41,891 bases of DNA from Bog-756 sp035531955 (GCA_035531955.1 DATKRZ010000027.1:1-41891); one strand, 5' to 3'; positions 14,565 to 24,456 are shown, numbered from the stretch's first letter. A program made the numbers and translations. The notes: generated from the sequence alone by a model not told the origin.

Positions 14565-15212
14565 TCACCGGGGGGGCGGCATCTGGCCCGGCGGCGGAGG
14601 GGGCTGGTTCGGCTGGGGCGGATAGCCGGGCATGGGCGGGGGAGGTGCCTGCCCCGCCGGAGGGTAGCCGGGTTGGGCCGGAGGGTAGCCGGGTGGGGGT
14701 GGCGGAGTGCCGGGTTGGGGCGGCGGGTAGCCGCCACCCGGCGGGTACTGGCCCGGGTAGCCCCCCGCCCCCCCGCCTCCGTAGCCGCCGGTGAGCCCGG
14801 CGGGGCCGGCGGGTCCCCGGTACGTACTCGAGCCCAGCCAGAGGATGTACCAGAAGATGACCGAGAGGAGCACCAGGCCCACGGTGAACCCGCCCCCGTG
14901 CCCGAAGCTCTTCGAGATGTCGTTGGCGACGATGATGTAGACGACGAGGAATCCCAGCGAACCGACGTAGGGCACGATCACCAGCAGGAGGAACCACGCC
15001 CACGTCCTGGGCCGTCCGGCGATCCTCAACAGGATGATGAAGCTATAGATGGGCACGAACGCCGACCAGGCCGGCTCGCCGTAGCTGCCCGCCTTCTTGT
15101 AGGTCCCGTAGGTCCCGAGCGCGGTGAGGATGTAGAAGGCGATGGCCAGGAGGACGAACACCAGAACGCCCGATCCGCTGGTGCTGTAGGTTGCCGCCGA
15201 CAGGTGTCCCAT
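14565..15212 (-). CDS. membrane protein with Pro/Gly-rich tail (DUF5684-like)
   Basis: A 215-residue protein. Four hydrophobic segments (VLVFVLLAIAFYILTALGTY, AFVPIYSFIILLRIAG, TWAWFLLLVIVPYVGSLGFLVVYIIVA, FTVGLVLLSVIFWYILWLG) are joined by loops with the pattern YKKAGSYGEPAWSAFVPIYS and ANDISKSFGHGGGFTVGL, which I associate with DUF5684 signal-peptidase-neighbour membrane proteins. From about residue 135 to the end the chain is a low-complexity Gly-Tyr-Pro/Pro-Gln repeat (GYPPAQPGYPPAGQ and similar), presumably cytoplasmic. ATG (complement 15210-15212) has AGGGGG upstream. Function unknown. It diverges from recC. Confidence 0.75.
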   Translation of the reverse strand: MGHLSAATYSTSGSGVLVFVLLAIAFYILTALGTYGTYKKAGSYGEPAWSAFVPIYSFIILLRIAGRPRTWAWFLLLVIVPYVGSLGFLVVYIIVANDISKSFGHGGGFTVGLVLLSVIFWYILWLGSSTYRGPAGPAGLTGGYGGGGAGGYPGQYPPGGGYPPPQPGTPPPPPGYPPAQPGYPPAGQAPPPPMPGYPPQPNQPPPPPGQMPPPR

Positions 15213-15232
15213 GGTTCCCCCTAGGGTCCTTT

Positions 15233-15251
15233 CGTGCCCCGGAAGGGCACG
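15233..15251. promoter_or_regulatory. inverted repeat in the divergent recC upstream region
   Basis: CGTGCCC and GGGCACG flank CGGAA: a perfect 7-base inverted repeat, 20 bases upstream of the DUF5684-like start. It may be an operator or a 5' leader hairpin. Confidence 0.35.
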
Positions 15252-15331
15252 CACTTGGCCCCTTGCTACCACCTGGGGACGGGCCAGAGGTCGATGCCCG
15301 GTGGCGCGGCGTCCAGGGGCCGACCCCGAGT

Positions 15332-15356
15332 CCCTGAGTCACCCCCTGAGTAGGGT
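15332..15356 (+). promoter_or_regulatory. putative recBCD promoter with CCCTGAGT direct repeat
   Basis: CCCTGAGT occurs at 15332-15339 and 15344-15351, a 12-base period. The second copy runs into TAGGGT (15351-15356), a -10-like hexamer eight bases before ATG 15365. The transcript would be nearly leaderless. Confidence 0.4.
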
Positions 15357-15364
15357 CCAAGGCG

Positions 15365-18300
15365 ATGATGCATCTGTACTCGGCCGGGGACGCCCGCCCC
15401 TTGGCGGCGCGCCTGGCCGCCGTGCTCGCCGATCCGCCGGCTGATCCGATGACCCCTGAGTGGCTGGCCGTCCCGTCGGACGGGATGCGGCGGTGGCTGA
15501 CCCTCGAACTGGCTTCCCGGTTGGGTGCGTCGGGCCCCGGGGACGGGGTGGCGGCCAACTTCACCCGTGCCTACCCGGGGACCCTGCGCGGCCTCGTCCT
15601 GGCCGCCGAACGCGACCCGGCAGCCGCCGACCCGTGGAGCATCGACCGGCTGGTGTGGGAGGTGCTGGGCGTCGCCGACGAGCAGCCTGGCGACCGGGCC
15701 CTCGTGCCGTTCGTCGACCTGCCCACCGGAGCCTCCCGGTTCGCCTCCGCCCGGCGAATCGCCGATCTCCTCGACCGCTACCACCTGCACCGGCCGGACA
15801 TGGTCCGGGCCTGGGCGGCCGGCCGGCACGTGGACGGGACCGGGCGACCGATCGCCCCGCACGCGGCCTGGCAGCCCCACCTGTGGCAGCTGGTCCGCCG
15901 ACGGGTGGGCGAGCCCAGCCCGCCCGAGCGGTGGCCCGGACTCCTCGACCGGATGCGGAACGGCGACCTCGCACTCGACCTGCCCCGACGGCTGGTGCTG
16001 TTCGGGTTCGCACTGCTCCCCGGCAGCGACTTCCTCGAGCTGGCCGGAGCGGTGGCCGAGCACCGCGACCTGCACCTGTTCATGCTGGAGCCCGCCCACC
16101 TCGACGCCCCCCGGCTGCTGCGTTCGGGTCCTCGGCCCACCCCGGGGCAGCCCAGGCTGCGGGCCACCGACCCGGCGTCCGCCGTCGAGCACCCGCTGTT
16201 GCGGTCGTGGGGGCGCCTCCATCGGGAGACGGCGCTGATGCTCGCCGACGCCCGGGCCCGGGGGTGCCCCCCACCCGAGCCGGTGGGGACCTCCGCCGCC
16301 GGGCCCTCGACCGTCCTCGGGCGGCTGCAGCACCACATCCGGGCCGACACCGTGGCCGACCCGCTCCCCGGGTTCGAGCCCACAGACCGCTCCATCCAAT
16401 TCCACGCCTGCTACGGACCCACCCGACAGGTCGAGGTGCTCCGGGACGCCATCTTGCACCTCCTGGCATCGGATCCCGGTCTCACCGAGGACGACGTCCT
16501 GGTGCTGTGTCCGGCCCTCGAGCGCTTCGCCCCGTTGGTCGAGGCGGTCTTCGGGCCTTCTGCGGACCGTCTCGAGACTCCCCGGAGGTCAGGGGGCCGG
16601 CGCGATGACCGGGATGCCCCGTCCCTCCGCTACCGCATCGCCGACCGGTCGATCCGGCGGTCCAATCCGGTGGTGGGAGCCACCACCGAGCTGCTCGACC
16701 TGGTCGTCGGGCGCTTCGACGCCGCCGGCGTCCTCGACTTCTGCTCCCTGGGCCCGGTCCGGGAGCGGTTCCGCTTCGACGACGAGGACCTCGCCTCCAT
16801 CGGCGAATGGGTGCGGTCCACCAATGTCCGGTGGGGCCTCGACGCGGCCCATCGGGTCGCCTTCGGCGTGCCCGAGACCGTCGTGACCAACACCTGGCAG
16901 GCCGCCCTCGACCGGCTGCTGCTCGGGTCAGCGGTCCACGACGCCGACTTCGACCTCGGCATCGGGGAGGTCGCCCCGTTCGGCTGCGAGGGGAGCGACG
17001 TCGAGACCGCCGGTCGCCTGGCCGAGGTGCTGTGGCGCCTGGGCGACCTGGCGTCGCAGTCCGGCGAGGAGCAGACCCTCGGGACCTGGGTCGGACGGCT
17101 CGACCGGGCGGTTGCGGCCCTGTTCGCCGGCCCCCGCGGCTCCGAGTGGCAGGCCGAGGCCGTCCACCGGATCCTCGCCGAGGCCGCCGACTCCGCCACC
17201 GGCCGTGGTGAGCCGTCGTCGGTCCTGCTCACCTTCACCGACCTGCGGAGGATGCTCGACGGGCGGCTGGACTCGGCGTTGGGCCGGCCCGACTTCTTCC
17301 GGGGCGGGGTCACCATCACGTCGATGACCCCGATGCGTGGGGTCCCCTTCCGGGTGGTCTGCCTCCTCGGCATGGACCAGTGGGCGTTCGCCCCGGTTCC
17401 GGCCACCGGCGACGACCTGGCCGCGGCCGCCCCCCGGATCGGTGACGGCGATCCCCGGGGGGAGGCCCGCCAGGCGCTGCTCGAGGCCGTCCTGGCGGCC
17501 GGCGACCACCTCATGGTCGTCTACGACGGGCGCGACGTGCGGACCAACCAGGAGGTTCCGAGGGCTGTCCCCACCGCGGAGCTGTTCGACGCCGTCTCCG
17601 CCCTGGTGGAGCCCGGACAGCGGAAGGACTTCGCCGCGCAGCTCGAGACCGTCCATCCGCGCCACCCGTTCGACGACCGCTGTTTCGCGTCGGGGGCGCT
17701 GGTCCCGGGCGCGCCGTGGGGTTTCGATCCCACCGACTTCCGGGGCGCCGGGGCACGGCGGAGCCGGGTGAGGACTGCGCCGCGGTTCCTGGGGGATCCG
17801 CTCGAACCGATCGGCGGCGAGGTCATCGAGCTGGCCCGCCTGCACTCGTTCCTCCGGAATCCGGCCAGGGCCTTCCTCACCGAGCGACTGGAGGCCCGCC
17901 TTCCGGACCGCGAGGAGGAGGTGTCGGCCCTGCTGCCGATGGATCTCGTCGGGCTCCACGGGTGGCGGGTCGGCGACCGGCTGCTCGGGGCGCTGATGGC
18001 CGGCGCCGGGGTCGAGGAGTGGCGGCAGTGGGAACAGGCGCTCGGCACGCTGCCACCCGGGGCCCTCGGGGACCGGGCCGTCGCCGAGCTGGTCGAGGAG
18101 GTGTACGCGTTGGTCTCGGCCGCGGACGGCCACGGCGTGAGCCGCGCCCCGGGCCGAACCGTCGACGTCGGGGTCAATCTGGCCGACGGCACCCGGATCG
18201 TCGGATCGGTCCCGCTCCAGCTCCGGGCGGAGACCCCGGGACCGGCGAGGGTGATGTACACCCGCGGCAAGGCCCACCACCGGTTGGCGGCCTGGCTGGA

Positions 18301-18820
18301 CCTGATGGCCCTGGTCGGGACCGACCCCACCACGCCCTGGCGCTCGGTCGTCGTGGCGCGGGGCAAGGACTCCAAGCCGAAGTCGGTCCGGATCGACGAC
18401 CTCGTTTCCTCGGCGGACGGGATGCGTGCGGACGCGGTGGCGTCGCTGAGCGTGGCCGTCGACTGCTACCGGCGGGGCATGACCGAGCCGCTGCCCCTGT
18501 TCCCGAGCTTCTCCCGGGAGGTCTACGACGGCAGGGCGAACCGCGAACTGTGGAACGGCAGGGGATTCCACGACGGCGCCGACGAGGCCGTCAGGCTGGT
18601 CTTCGGTGCACCCGACTACGACGAGATCGTGGGCCTGCCGACGCGACCCGGTGATCCATTCGGGACCCCGGGACGGGTCGCCGGCTTCGCCCGTCACCTC
18701 TGGGATGCGGTCGAGCTCTCGATCCGGGAGTACGGGACACCCCCGGCGGACCAGCCGGCCGAGCCGCCCGTCGGACCGCAGGCGGAGCTGCAGGGGGAAG
18801 CGCGGGGTCGGCCCGCATGA
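15365..18820 (+). CDS. recC: exodeoxyribonuclease V gamma subunit RecC
   Basis: A 1151-residue protein close to the length of known RecC subunits. The start MMHLYSAGDARPLAARLA followed by VPSDGMRRWLTLELASRLG (about residues 38-56) matches the typical RecC opening, in which VPSxGMxRWL is highly conserved. Further family signs are FGFALLPGSDFLEL, the helicase-like segment VTITSMTPMRGVPFRVVCLLGMD, and the C-terminal YTRGKAHHRLAAWLDLMAL that belongs to the inactive nuclease-like domain. RecC is the scaffold of RecBCD, splits the duplex and reads the recombination hotspot sequence. ATG 15365 and ATG 15368 are both possible. The stop overlaps recB by four bases. Confidence 0.95.
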   Translation: MMHLYSAGDARPLAARLAAVLADPPADPMTPEWLAVPSDGMRRWLTLELASRLGASGPGDGVAANFTRAYPGTLRGLVLAAERDPAAADPWSIDRLVWEVLGVADEQPGDRALVPFVDLPTGASRFASARRIADLLDRYHLHRPDMVRAWAAGRHVDGTGRPIAPHAAWQPHLWQLVRRRVGEPSPPERWPGLLDRMRNGDLALDLPRRLVLFGFALLPGSDFLELAGAVAEHRDLHLFMLEPAHLDAPRLLRSGPRPTPGQPRLRATDPASAVEHPLLRSWGRLHRETALMLADARARGCPPPEPVGTSAAGPSTVLGRLQHHIRADTVADPLPGFEPTDRSIQFHACYGPTRQVEVLRDAILHLLASDPGLTEDDVLVLCPALERFAPLVEAVFGPSADRLETPRRSGGRRDDRDAPSLRYRIADRSIRRSNPVVGATTELLDLVVGRFDAAGVLDFCSLGPVRERFRFDDEDLASIGEWVRSTNVRWGLDAAHRVAFGVPETVVTNTWQAALDRLLLGSAVHDADFDLGIGEVAPFGCEGSDVETAGRLAEVLWRLGDLASQSGEEQTLGTWVGRLDRAVAALFAGPRGSEWQAEAVHRILAEAADSATGRGEPSSVLLTFTDLRRMLDGRLDSALGRPDFFRGGVTITSMTPMRGVPFRVVCLLGMDQWAFAPVPATGDDLAAAAPRIGDGDPRGEARQALLEAVLAAGDHLMVVYDGRDVRTNQEVPRAVPTAELFDAVSALVEPGQRKDFAAQLETVHPRHPFDDRCFASGALVPGAPWGFDPTDFRGAGARRSRVRTAPRFLGDPLEPIGGEVIELARLHSFLRNPARAFLTERLEARLPDREEEVSALLPMDLVGLHGWRVGDRLLGALMAGAGVEEWRQWEQALGTLPPGALGDRAVAELVEEVYALVSAADGHGVSRAPGRTVDVGVNLADGTRIVGSVPLQLRAETPGPARVMYTRGKAHHRLAAWLDLMALVGTDPTTPWRSVVVARGKDSKPKSVRIDDLVSSADGMRADAVASLSVAVDCYRRGMTEPLPLFPSFSREVYDGRANRELWNGRGFHDGADEAVRLVFGAPDYDEIVGLPTRPGDPFGTPGRVAGFARHLWDAVELSIREYGTPPADQPAEPPVGPQAELQGEARGRPA

Positions 18821-21800
18821 CGGCGCCTGGGGTCACCCCGTTCGACGTCACCGGAGCCCTTCCCTCGGGGATCCTGTCCATCGAGGCCAGCGCCGGCACC
18901 GGGAAGACGTCCGCCCTGGCCGCCCTGGCCACCCGCCTCATCGCCGAAGGCCGGGCCGTCGCATCCGAGCTGCTGATCGTCACCTTCACCCGCGCCGCCA
19001 CCGGCGAGCTCCGGTCGAGGGTCCGCCATCAGCTCATCGATGCAGCCGACTGCCTGGCCGGGACCCGGGCGGTGCTGCCGGACGAGCCCCTCTTCGAGCA
19101 TCTGTGCTCGGCCGATCGACAGGGTCGGCTCGACCGGCTGCGCACGGCGATCACCGAATTCGATGCGGCCACCATCACCACCATCCACGGATTCGCCGCT
19201 CAGGTTCGGGGTGCCCTCGGGGCTTCGCCCGGTGTCGACGGCGATGCCCGGCTGGTCGAGGACACGGGCGGGCTGATCGCCGACGCATGCGCCGACGCGC
19301 TGGCGGCCGCCGCGGTGCGCGGGTCCGACGGCGTCGAGGGGTTGAAGCTGAAGGCCCTCAGGGCCATGACCGAGCAGGTGGTCCGCCGCCCCGATGTCCG
19401 GCTCATCCCGACCGAGCACGACCAGGGTGTGGCCCCGGGGGACCGGCTCTTCTCCGAGCTCGTGGTCTGGGCGATCGGGGAGGTGTCCGAACGTCGTCGG
19501 CGCAACGGCACGGTCAGCTTCGACGACCTGTTGACCCAGTTGCGTGGGGCCTTGGAGGGATCGGGGTCGACGGCGGTGGTGGAGGCGCTGCGCAACCGGT
19601 TCAAGGTGGCCCTGATCGACGAGTTCCAGGACACCGACTCGGTGCAGTGGGACATCTTCTCGAAACTGTTCGCCTCCGAGGGCGTCGACACGACGTTGGT
19701 GCTGGTGGGGGATCCCAAGCAGTCGATCTACGCCTTCCGGGGCGCCGACATCCACACCTACCTGAAGGCGGTCGTCGGGGACGGGGGAGCAGAGCGCCGA
19801 TCCCTGGGAACCAACTGGAGGGCGGACGGAGCCGTGGTGAGGTCGTTGGCCGCGCTCTGCGAGCGGGCGACCTTCGGCGACCGGGACATCCCCTTCGTGG
19901 CGGTCGAGGCGGCCCCCCGGCACCGGCGGCTCCGGATCCGGGACACCGAGGACCGACCACTTCCCGCCCTTTCGCTCCGCCTGGCCGTCGGCGAGCGCAT
20001 CGAGCGCACCACCAGGGCACGCCAGGTGCAGACCGGCTCCGCCGCCCTGGCCATCCACGAGGACCTGGCGATGGCGGTGCGCGAACTGCTCGATGGTGCC
20101 CTCATCCCGACCGCCGACGAGCACGGCGGGCCGCGCCGGGTGCGTCCGTCCGACATCGCCGTGCTGGTGGGCACCGGGGCCCAGGCGGAGGCGGTCCAGG
20201 CCGCATTGCTCGACCACGGGGTCGCAGCGGTGATGTCGGGAGGTGACTCCGTGCTCCGTTCCCCCGCCGCCGACCAGTTGCGCTACCTCCTCAATGCCAT
20301 GGACCGGCCGTCCGACGTGCGGCGGGTGCGCACCTACGCCCTCTCGTGGTTCGTGGGGTGGCGGGCGGAGCAGGTCGCATCGGCGCCGGGCCCGGAGCTC
20401 GAGGCCCTGCAGGCGCAATTGCGGGGGTGGGCGGATCTGCTCGCCACCCATTCGGCCGCCGACGTGCTCACCCGGGTCTGGGTGGACAGCGGCGTCGTGC
20501 CCCGGGTACTGGGTGCTCCCGACGGCGATCGCAACCTGACCGATCTCGACCACCTGGCGGAGCTCCTCCACGGGTCCGTCCCCGGTGGGCTGATCAGCGT
20601 CGGCGGAATGCTGGCGTTCCTCGACGCCGAACCGGAGGTCGACGTCGAGACCGAGGTGGACGGGGGGGTCACCGCCCGACGCATCGAATCCGAGGACGAC
20701 GCCGTCCAGGTCATGACCATCTGGTTGGCGAAGGGGCGGGAGTTCCCCGTCGTCTGCCTGCCCTCGTTGTGGCGCAAGACCGGGGGCGGTCATCCGGTCT
20801 CCTACATGGACCCGGACCTCGGCGACCGGGTGGTGGATCTGACCGGCGGCCGGCCCTGGCCGGACGCGGCCAGCGGCAACCATCGGAGTGCCCTTGCCGC
20901 CGAGGAGGTCATGGGGGAACAGCTTCGGCTGCTCTACGTGGCGCTGACCCGGGCGCAGCACCAGACCGTAGTGTGGTGGGCCAATGCCACGGGCAGCGAG
21001 CGGACCGCGCTCGCCCACATGCTGTTCTCCAGGGTCGACGGGGTGATCGAGCCCGACCTGTACCAGGAGAAGAAGGCCGTCATCCCGCCGGACCAGGACC
21101 TGCTCGCCGCACTCGCACCCCTCCTCGCTCGGGCCGGCGACACGATGGAGGTCCGGGCCGTCGATGGCCGACCCACCGGACGGGCCGACCCATGGGCCGA
21201 CCGGTCAGGTGGTCGTGTCCCGGAGCCGCTGGTGTTCGTGCCCTTCGAGGCGACGCCTGACCGATCGAGGCACCGGTGGTCGTTCTCCACGATCGCCCGG
21301 CACTCCTCGGCGGAGACCCTCGACCCCCATGACGGCACCTTGGCCGACCGAGGCGCCGACGACGAGCAGGGGGACGGGCTCGGCGTAGACGTGGACGGGG
21401 TCGGGGTCGGGGCGGCGGTGGACGGGCCCGTGGACGAGGACCACCCGACCGCCGCGGAGGACGACGGCCCGGCCGACCGGCCGGCCGCCGGCCTGCCCGG
21501 GCCACTGGCGTGGCTGCCCGCCGGGACCGCCTTTGGAACATTGGTGCACGAAGTGCTGGAGGACGTCGACTTCACCGCGCCCGACCTCGGGGCGTTGGTC
21601 GCCTCGGCCGTCGACCGCCGGTTGGCGCGGCGGGCCGTGGACCTCACCCCGCGCAGGGGTCCTCCCGATTCGGCCGCCGACGGGCGGACGGTGCTCCTCG
21701 AAGGCCTACTGGCAGCGATCAGCACACCGCTCGGCCCGCTGTGCGGTGGTGGCTCGCTGGCGGACCTCGCCCCCGGCGACCGGCTCAACGAGATGGTGTT

Positions 21801-22359
21801 CGAGCTCCGCCTCGGGGAGGCGGGCCACCCGGCCGGCACCCGGGACATCGGCCGGTTGGTCCTGGACCATCTCCCCGCGGAGGACCCCCTGCGTCCCTGG
21901 GCCGGCGAGCTGGCCGACGGGGTCATCGACGTGAACCTGTCCGGTCACCTGACCGGGTCGATCGACCTGATCATGAGGGTTCGGGACGGGCGGGGGGTGG
22001 ACCGTTTCGTCGTGGCCGACTACAAGACCAACCAACTGACCCCGTGGGGTCACCGCCCCGGGCCCGGGGACTACCACCCCCGGCACCTGGCCACGGCCAT
22101 GGCCCGACACGACTACCCGTTGCAGGCGCTCCTCTACTCGGTCGCCCTCCACCGGTACCTGCGCTGGCGCCTGCCCGACTACGACCCGGCGACCCATCTC
22201 GGAGGGGCCGCCTACCTGTTCCTGCGGGGCATGACCGGGCCCCGGGACATCACCGGCGGGGGGCACCCCGGCGTGTTCCCCTGGCCGGTCCCGGCGGAGC
22301 TGGTCACCGAGCTGAGCAACCTGTTGGACGGCCGGCCCACCAGCCGGGTGGACCGATGA
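18817..22359 (+). CDS. recB: exodeoxyribonuclease V beta subunit RecB (helicase-nuclease)
   Basis: A 1180-residue UvrD-type 3'-5' helicase fused to a nuclease. Helicase motifs: Walker A EASAGTGKTSAL (about residue 28), LIDEFQDTDSVQW, GDPKQSIYAFRGAD, VMTIWLAKGREFPVV and LYVALTRAQHQT. The RecB nuclease module at the C-terminus has FGTLVHEVLEDVDF, SIDLIMRV and DYKTNQL (about residue 1068, active-site Asp-x-Lys) and ends in LQALLYSVALHRYL, the QxxxY motif. Between the two lies an acidic Gly/Val/Asp-rich linker at about residues 846-892, likely the tether that lets the nuclease swing. The start ATG 18817 overlaps the recC stop by four bases. All catalytic residues seem intact. Confidence 0.96.
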   Translation: MTAPGVTPFDVTGALPSGILSIEASAGTGKTSALAALATRLIAEGRAVASELLIVTFTRAATGELRSRVRHQLIDAADCLAGTRAVLPDEPLFEHLCSADRQGRLDRLRTAITEFDAATITTIHGFAAQVRGALGASPGVDGDARLVEDTGGLIADACADALAAAAVRGSDGVEGLKLKALRAMTEQVVRRPDVRLIPTEHDQGVAPGDRLFSELVVWAIGEVSERRRRNGTVSFDDLLTQLRGALEGSGSTAVVEALRNRFKVALIDEFQDTDSVQWDIFSKLFASEGVDTTLVLVGDPKQSIYAFRGADIHTYLKAVVGDGGAERRSLGTNWRADGAVVRSLAALCERATFGDRDIPFVAVEAAPRHRRLRIRDTEDRPLPALSLRLAVGERIERTTRARQVQTGSAALAIHEDLAMAVRELLDGALIPTADEHGGPRRVRPSDIAVLVGTGAQAEAVQAALLDHGVAAVMSGGDSVLRSPAADQLRYLLNAMDRPSDVRRVRTYALSWFVGWRAEQVASAPGPELEALQAQLRGWADLLATHSAADVLTRVWVDSGVVPRVLGAPDGDRNLTDLDHLAELLHGSVPGGLISVGGMLAFLDAEPEVDVETEVDGGVTARRIESEDDAVQVMTIWLAKGREFPVVCLPSLWRKTGGGHPVSYMDPDLGDRVVDLTGGRPWPDAASGNHRSALAAEEVMGEQLRLLYVALTRAQHQTVVWWANATGSERTALAHMLFSRVDGVIEPDLYQEKKAVIPPDQDLLAALAPLLARAGDTMEVRAVDGRPTGRADPWADRSGGRVPEPLVFVPFEATPDRSRHRWSFSTIARHSSAETLDPHDGTLADRGADDEQGDGLGVDVDGVGVGAAVDGPVDEDHPTAAEDDGPADRPAAGLPGPLAWLPAGTAFGTLVHEVLEDVDFTAPDLGALVASAVDRRLARRAVDLTPRRGPPDSAADGRTVLLEGLLAAISTPLGPLCGGGSLADLAPGDRLNEMVFELRLGEAGHPAGTRDIGRLVLDHLPAEDPLRPWAGELADGVIDVNLSGHLTGSIDLIMRVRDGRGVDRFVVADYKTNQLTPWGHRPGPGDYHPRHLATAMARHDYPLQALLYSVALHRYLRWRLPDYDPATHLGGAAYLFLRGMTGPRDITGGGHPGVFPWPVPAELVTELSNLLDGRPTSRVDR

Positions 22360-24269
22360 CGCCCCCGGCGACACCCGGCGGGGGCGCGGTGCCCGACGGG
22401 GTGGCAGTCCTGGCCCCCTTCGTGGACGCCGGGGTCTTCGGTCCCTACGAGGCGCACCTGGCCGCCGCCGTGGTGCGGCTCGCGCCCGGTGTCACCGACG
22501 AAGCGGTCGTCGCCCTGGCCGTAGCCGCCCGGGCCACCCGGTTCGGCCACGTTTGCGTGGAGTTGGCCGACGTGGCCCGCCAGGTGGTGCCGCCCGGCGA
22601 GGACGGGGACGGCCGGGAGTCCGAGGCCCTGCCCTGGCCGCCGGCGGCGGCGTGGGCCCGGAGCCTGTCCGAGTCGGGAATCGTGTCGTCCCCTGGCGAC
22701 GTGCCGGAGCGGCTGCGGCCGCTCGTCTTCGACGGGCGGTTCGTCTACCTGCAGCGCTACTGGCACTACGAACTGGCGGTGGCCGACGACCTGTTGGGCC
22801 GGGCCCACCGGGCCCACCGGGCCCCGCCCGGACCCGATCCGGTGGCGCCGACCCTGGCCGACGCGGTGGCGGCGCAGGTGCTCGATGCACTGTTCGAGCC
22901 CCGCCCACCGGATCAGGTGGATCTCCAGCGACTGGCCGCGCGCCGCTCCCTCGGCACCGGCGTGTCGATCATCGCCGGCGGCCCCGGCACGGGCAAGACG
23001 CACACCGTCGCCCGCATCCTGGCCGCCGCCCACCTGATCGCCGCCGCCGACGGACGGGAGCTGAAGGCGGCGCTGGCCGCCCCCACCGGGAAGGCGGCCC
23101 TCCGGATGGAGGGAGCGGTCATCGCCGAGGTGACCACCCTCGCAGACTCGGGACTGATCGACCCCGGACTGGCCGCCAGGCTCACCGGGCCGGGGGCGGT
23201 CACCCTCCACCGGTTGCTGGGTTGGCGACCCGGGACCCATTTCCGGCACGACCGCAGCCATCCGCTTCCCCAGGACCTGGTGATCGTCGACGAGACGTCG
23301 ATGGTGTCCCTGCCCCTGATGGCCAAGCTCCTCGACGCGGTGAGGCCGGACGCCCAGCTGGTGCTGGTGGGGGATCCGTTCCAGCTGGCCAGCGTCGAGG
23401 CGGGGACGGTCATGGCCGATCTGGTGGGTCCCGGTGCGGATGCAGGCCCAGGAGGGGCCACCGGCCCCCCCCTCGCCGGACGGGTGACACTGCTCCGACA
23501 GATGCACCGGTTCGCCGAGGGGTCGGGCATCGCCGCGCTGGCCGAGGCGATCCGTGGCGGCGAGGCCGACGCTGCGCTCGACCTGCTCGCCGGCGGATAC
23601 CCCGATGCGCGCTGGGTGAGGGACGACGACGCCGAGGGCCTGGACCGGGTGGGGCGGTCGGTGGCGGTCGCGGGCGTCGAGATGGCGTCGGCGGCGATGG
23701 GCGGGGATGCGGTCGGCGCCCTGGATGCCGCCCAGCGCATCAAGGTCCTGGCCGCCACCCGGCGCGGCCCGCTCGGCGTCTACGACTGGAGTGATCGGAT
23801 CGCCGCCGCGGTGGCCGATGCCCTGCCGGGGATCAACCGGTCCCGGACCTGGTACGCGGGTCGGCCCGTCATCGTCACCGCCAACGACCCGGTGAACGAC
23901 GTCTTCAACGGCGACGTCGGGGTGGTGGCCACCGTGTCCGGCGAGCCGATGGTGGCCTTCGCCGGCGCGGACGGCCTCCGCTACCTCGCCCCGTCGCGCC
24001 TCGGCGACGTGGAGACCTGGTGGGCGATGACCATCCACAAGAGCCAGGGCTCCGAGTTCCCCCACGCGGTGGTCTCGCTGCCCCGCGCCGCGTCACCCGT
24101 CCTCACCCGCGAGCTGCTGTACACCGCGGTCACCAGGGCGAGGGAAGAGGTCACCCTGGTCGGGAGCGAGGCGTCGATCCGCGCCGCCATCGGCCGGCCG
24201 GTGGCACGGGCCTCGGGTCTGCGGGCCCGGCTTTGGCCGTTCCCGGTCGATTCCGTCCCGCGTACCTGA
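22356..24269 (+). CDS. recD: exodeoxyribonuclease V alpha subunit RecD (5'-3' helicase)
   Basis: A 637-residue superfamily 1B helicase. Walker A is IAGGPGTGKTHTV (about residue 210), motif Ia region APTGKAALRM, Walker B VIVDETSMVSLPLM, motif III LVGDPFQLASVEAG, and the C-terminal TIHKSQGSEFPHAVV and LYTAVTRAREEVTLVG complete the set. The N-terminal 200 residues form the RecC-interacting domain, including LARAAxR-like helices. ATG 22356 overlaps the recB stop by four bases, so recC, recB and recD are translated as a coupled set in 1:1:1 stoichiometry. The complex degrades or resects double-strand ends. Confidence 0.96.
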   Translation: MTPPATPGGGAVPDGVAVLAPFVDAGVFGPYEAHLAAAVVRLAPGVTDEAVVALAVAARATRFGHVCVELADVARQVVPPGEDGDGRESEALPWPPAAAWARSLSESGIVSSPGDVPERLRPLVFDGRFVYLQRYWHYELAVADDLLGRAHRAHRAPPGPDPVAPTLADAVAAQVLDALFEPRPPDQVDLQRLAARRSLGTGVSIIAGGPGTGKTHTVARILAAAHLIAAADGRELKAALAAPTGKAALRMEGAVIAEVTTLADSGLIDPGLAARLTGPGAVTLHRLLGWRPGTHFRHDRSHPLPQDLVIVDETSMVSLPLMAKLLDAVRPDAQLVLVGDPFQLASVEAGTVMADLVGPGADAGPGGATGPPLAGRVTLLRQMHRFAEGSGIAALAEAIRGGEADAALDLLAGGYPDARWVRDDDAEGLDRVGRSVAVAGVEMASAAMGGDAVGALDAAQRIKVLAATRRGPLGVYDWSDRIAAAVADALPGINRSRTWYAGRPVIVTANDPVNDVFNGDVGVVATVSGEPMVAFAGADGLRYLAPSRLGDVETWWAMTIHKSQGSEFPHAVVSLPRAASPVLTRELLYTAVTRAREEVTLVGSEASIRAAIGRPVARASGLRARLWPFPVDSVPRT

Positions 24270-24300
24270 GGCGTTCACGGTGCCGGCACTTCCGCTCCAG

Positions 24301-24317
24301 GGCGGGTGCCGCCCGCC
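24301..24317 (+). terminator. hairpin after recD
   Basis: GGCGGG-TGCCG-CCCGCC is a perfect 6-pair stem 31 bases after the recD stop. It is the likely end of the recCBD transcript; no T-run. Confidence 0.5.
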
Positions 24318-24427
24318 ACAGCGAGTGCGCCAAAAGACGTGAGATCAGAGTTGGAATGGCGAGGGGCCACCAGTGCCTTAGGGGCCGGCTCGCGGCGATA
24401 GGGGGCGCTGAGAGCACGGTGTACTGA

Positions 24428-24456
24428 GTCGTAGCGCTGCTGATGCCCGCTACGAC
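24428..24456 (-). terminator. 9-pair inverted repeat after the PRPP synthetase gene
   Basis: GTCGTAGCG (24428-24436) and CGCTACGAC (24448-24456) are exact complements around an 11-base loop, nine bases past the stop of the leftward PRPP synthetase gene. A second short repeat, CTTCAC-CTAT-GTGAAG, overlaps that stop. Confidence 0.6.
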
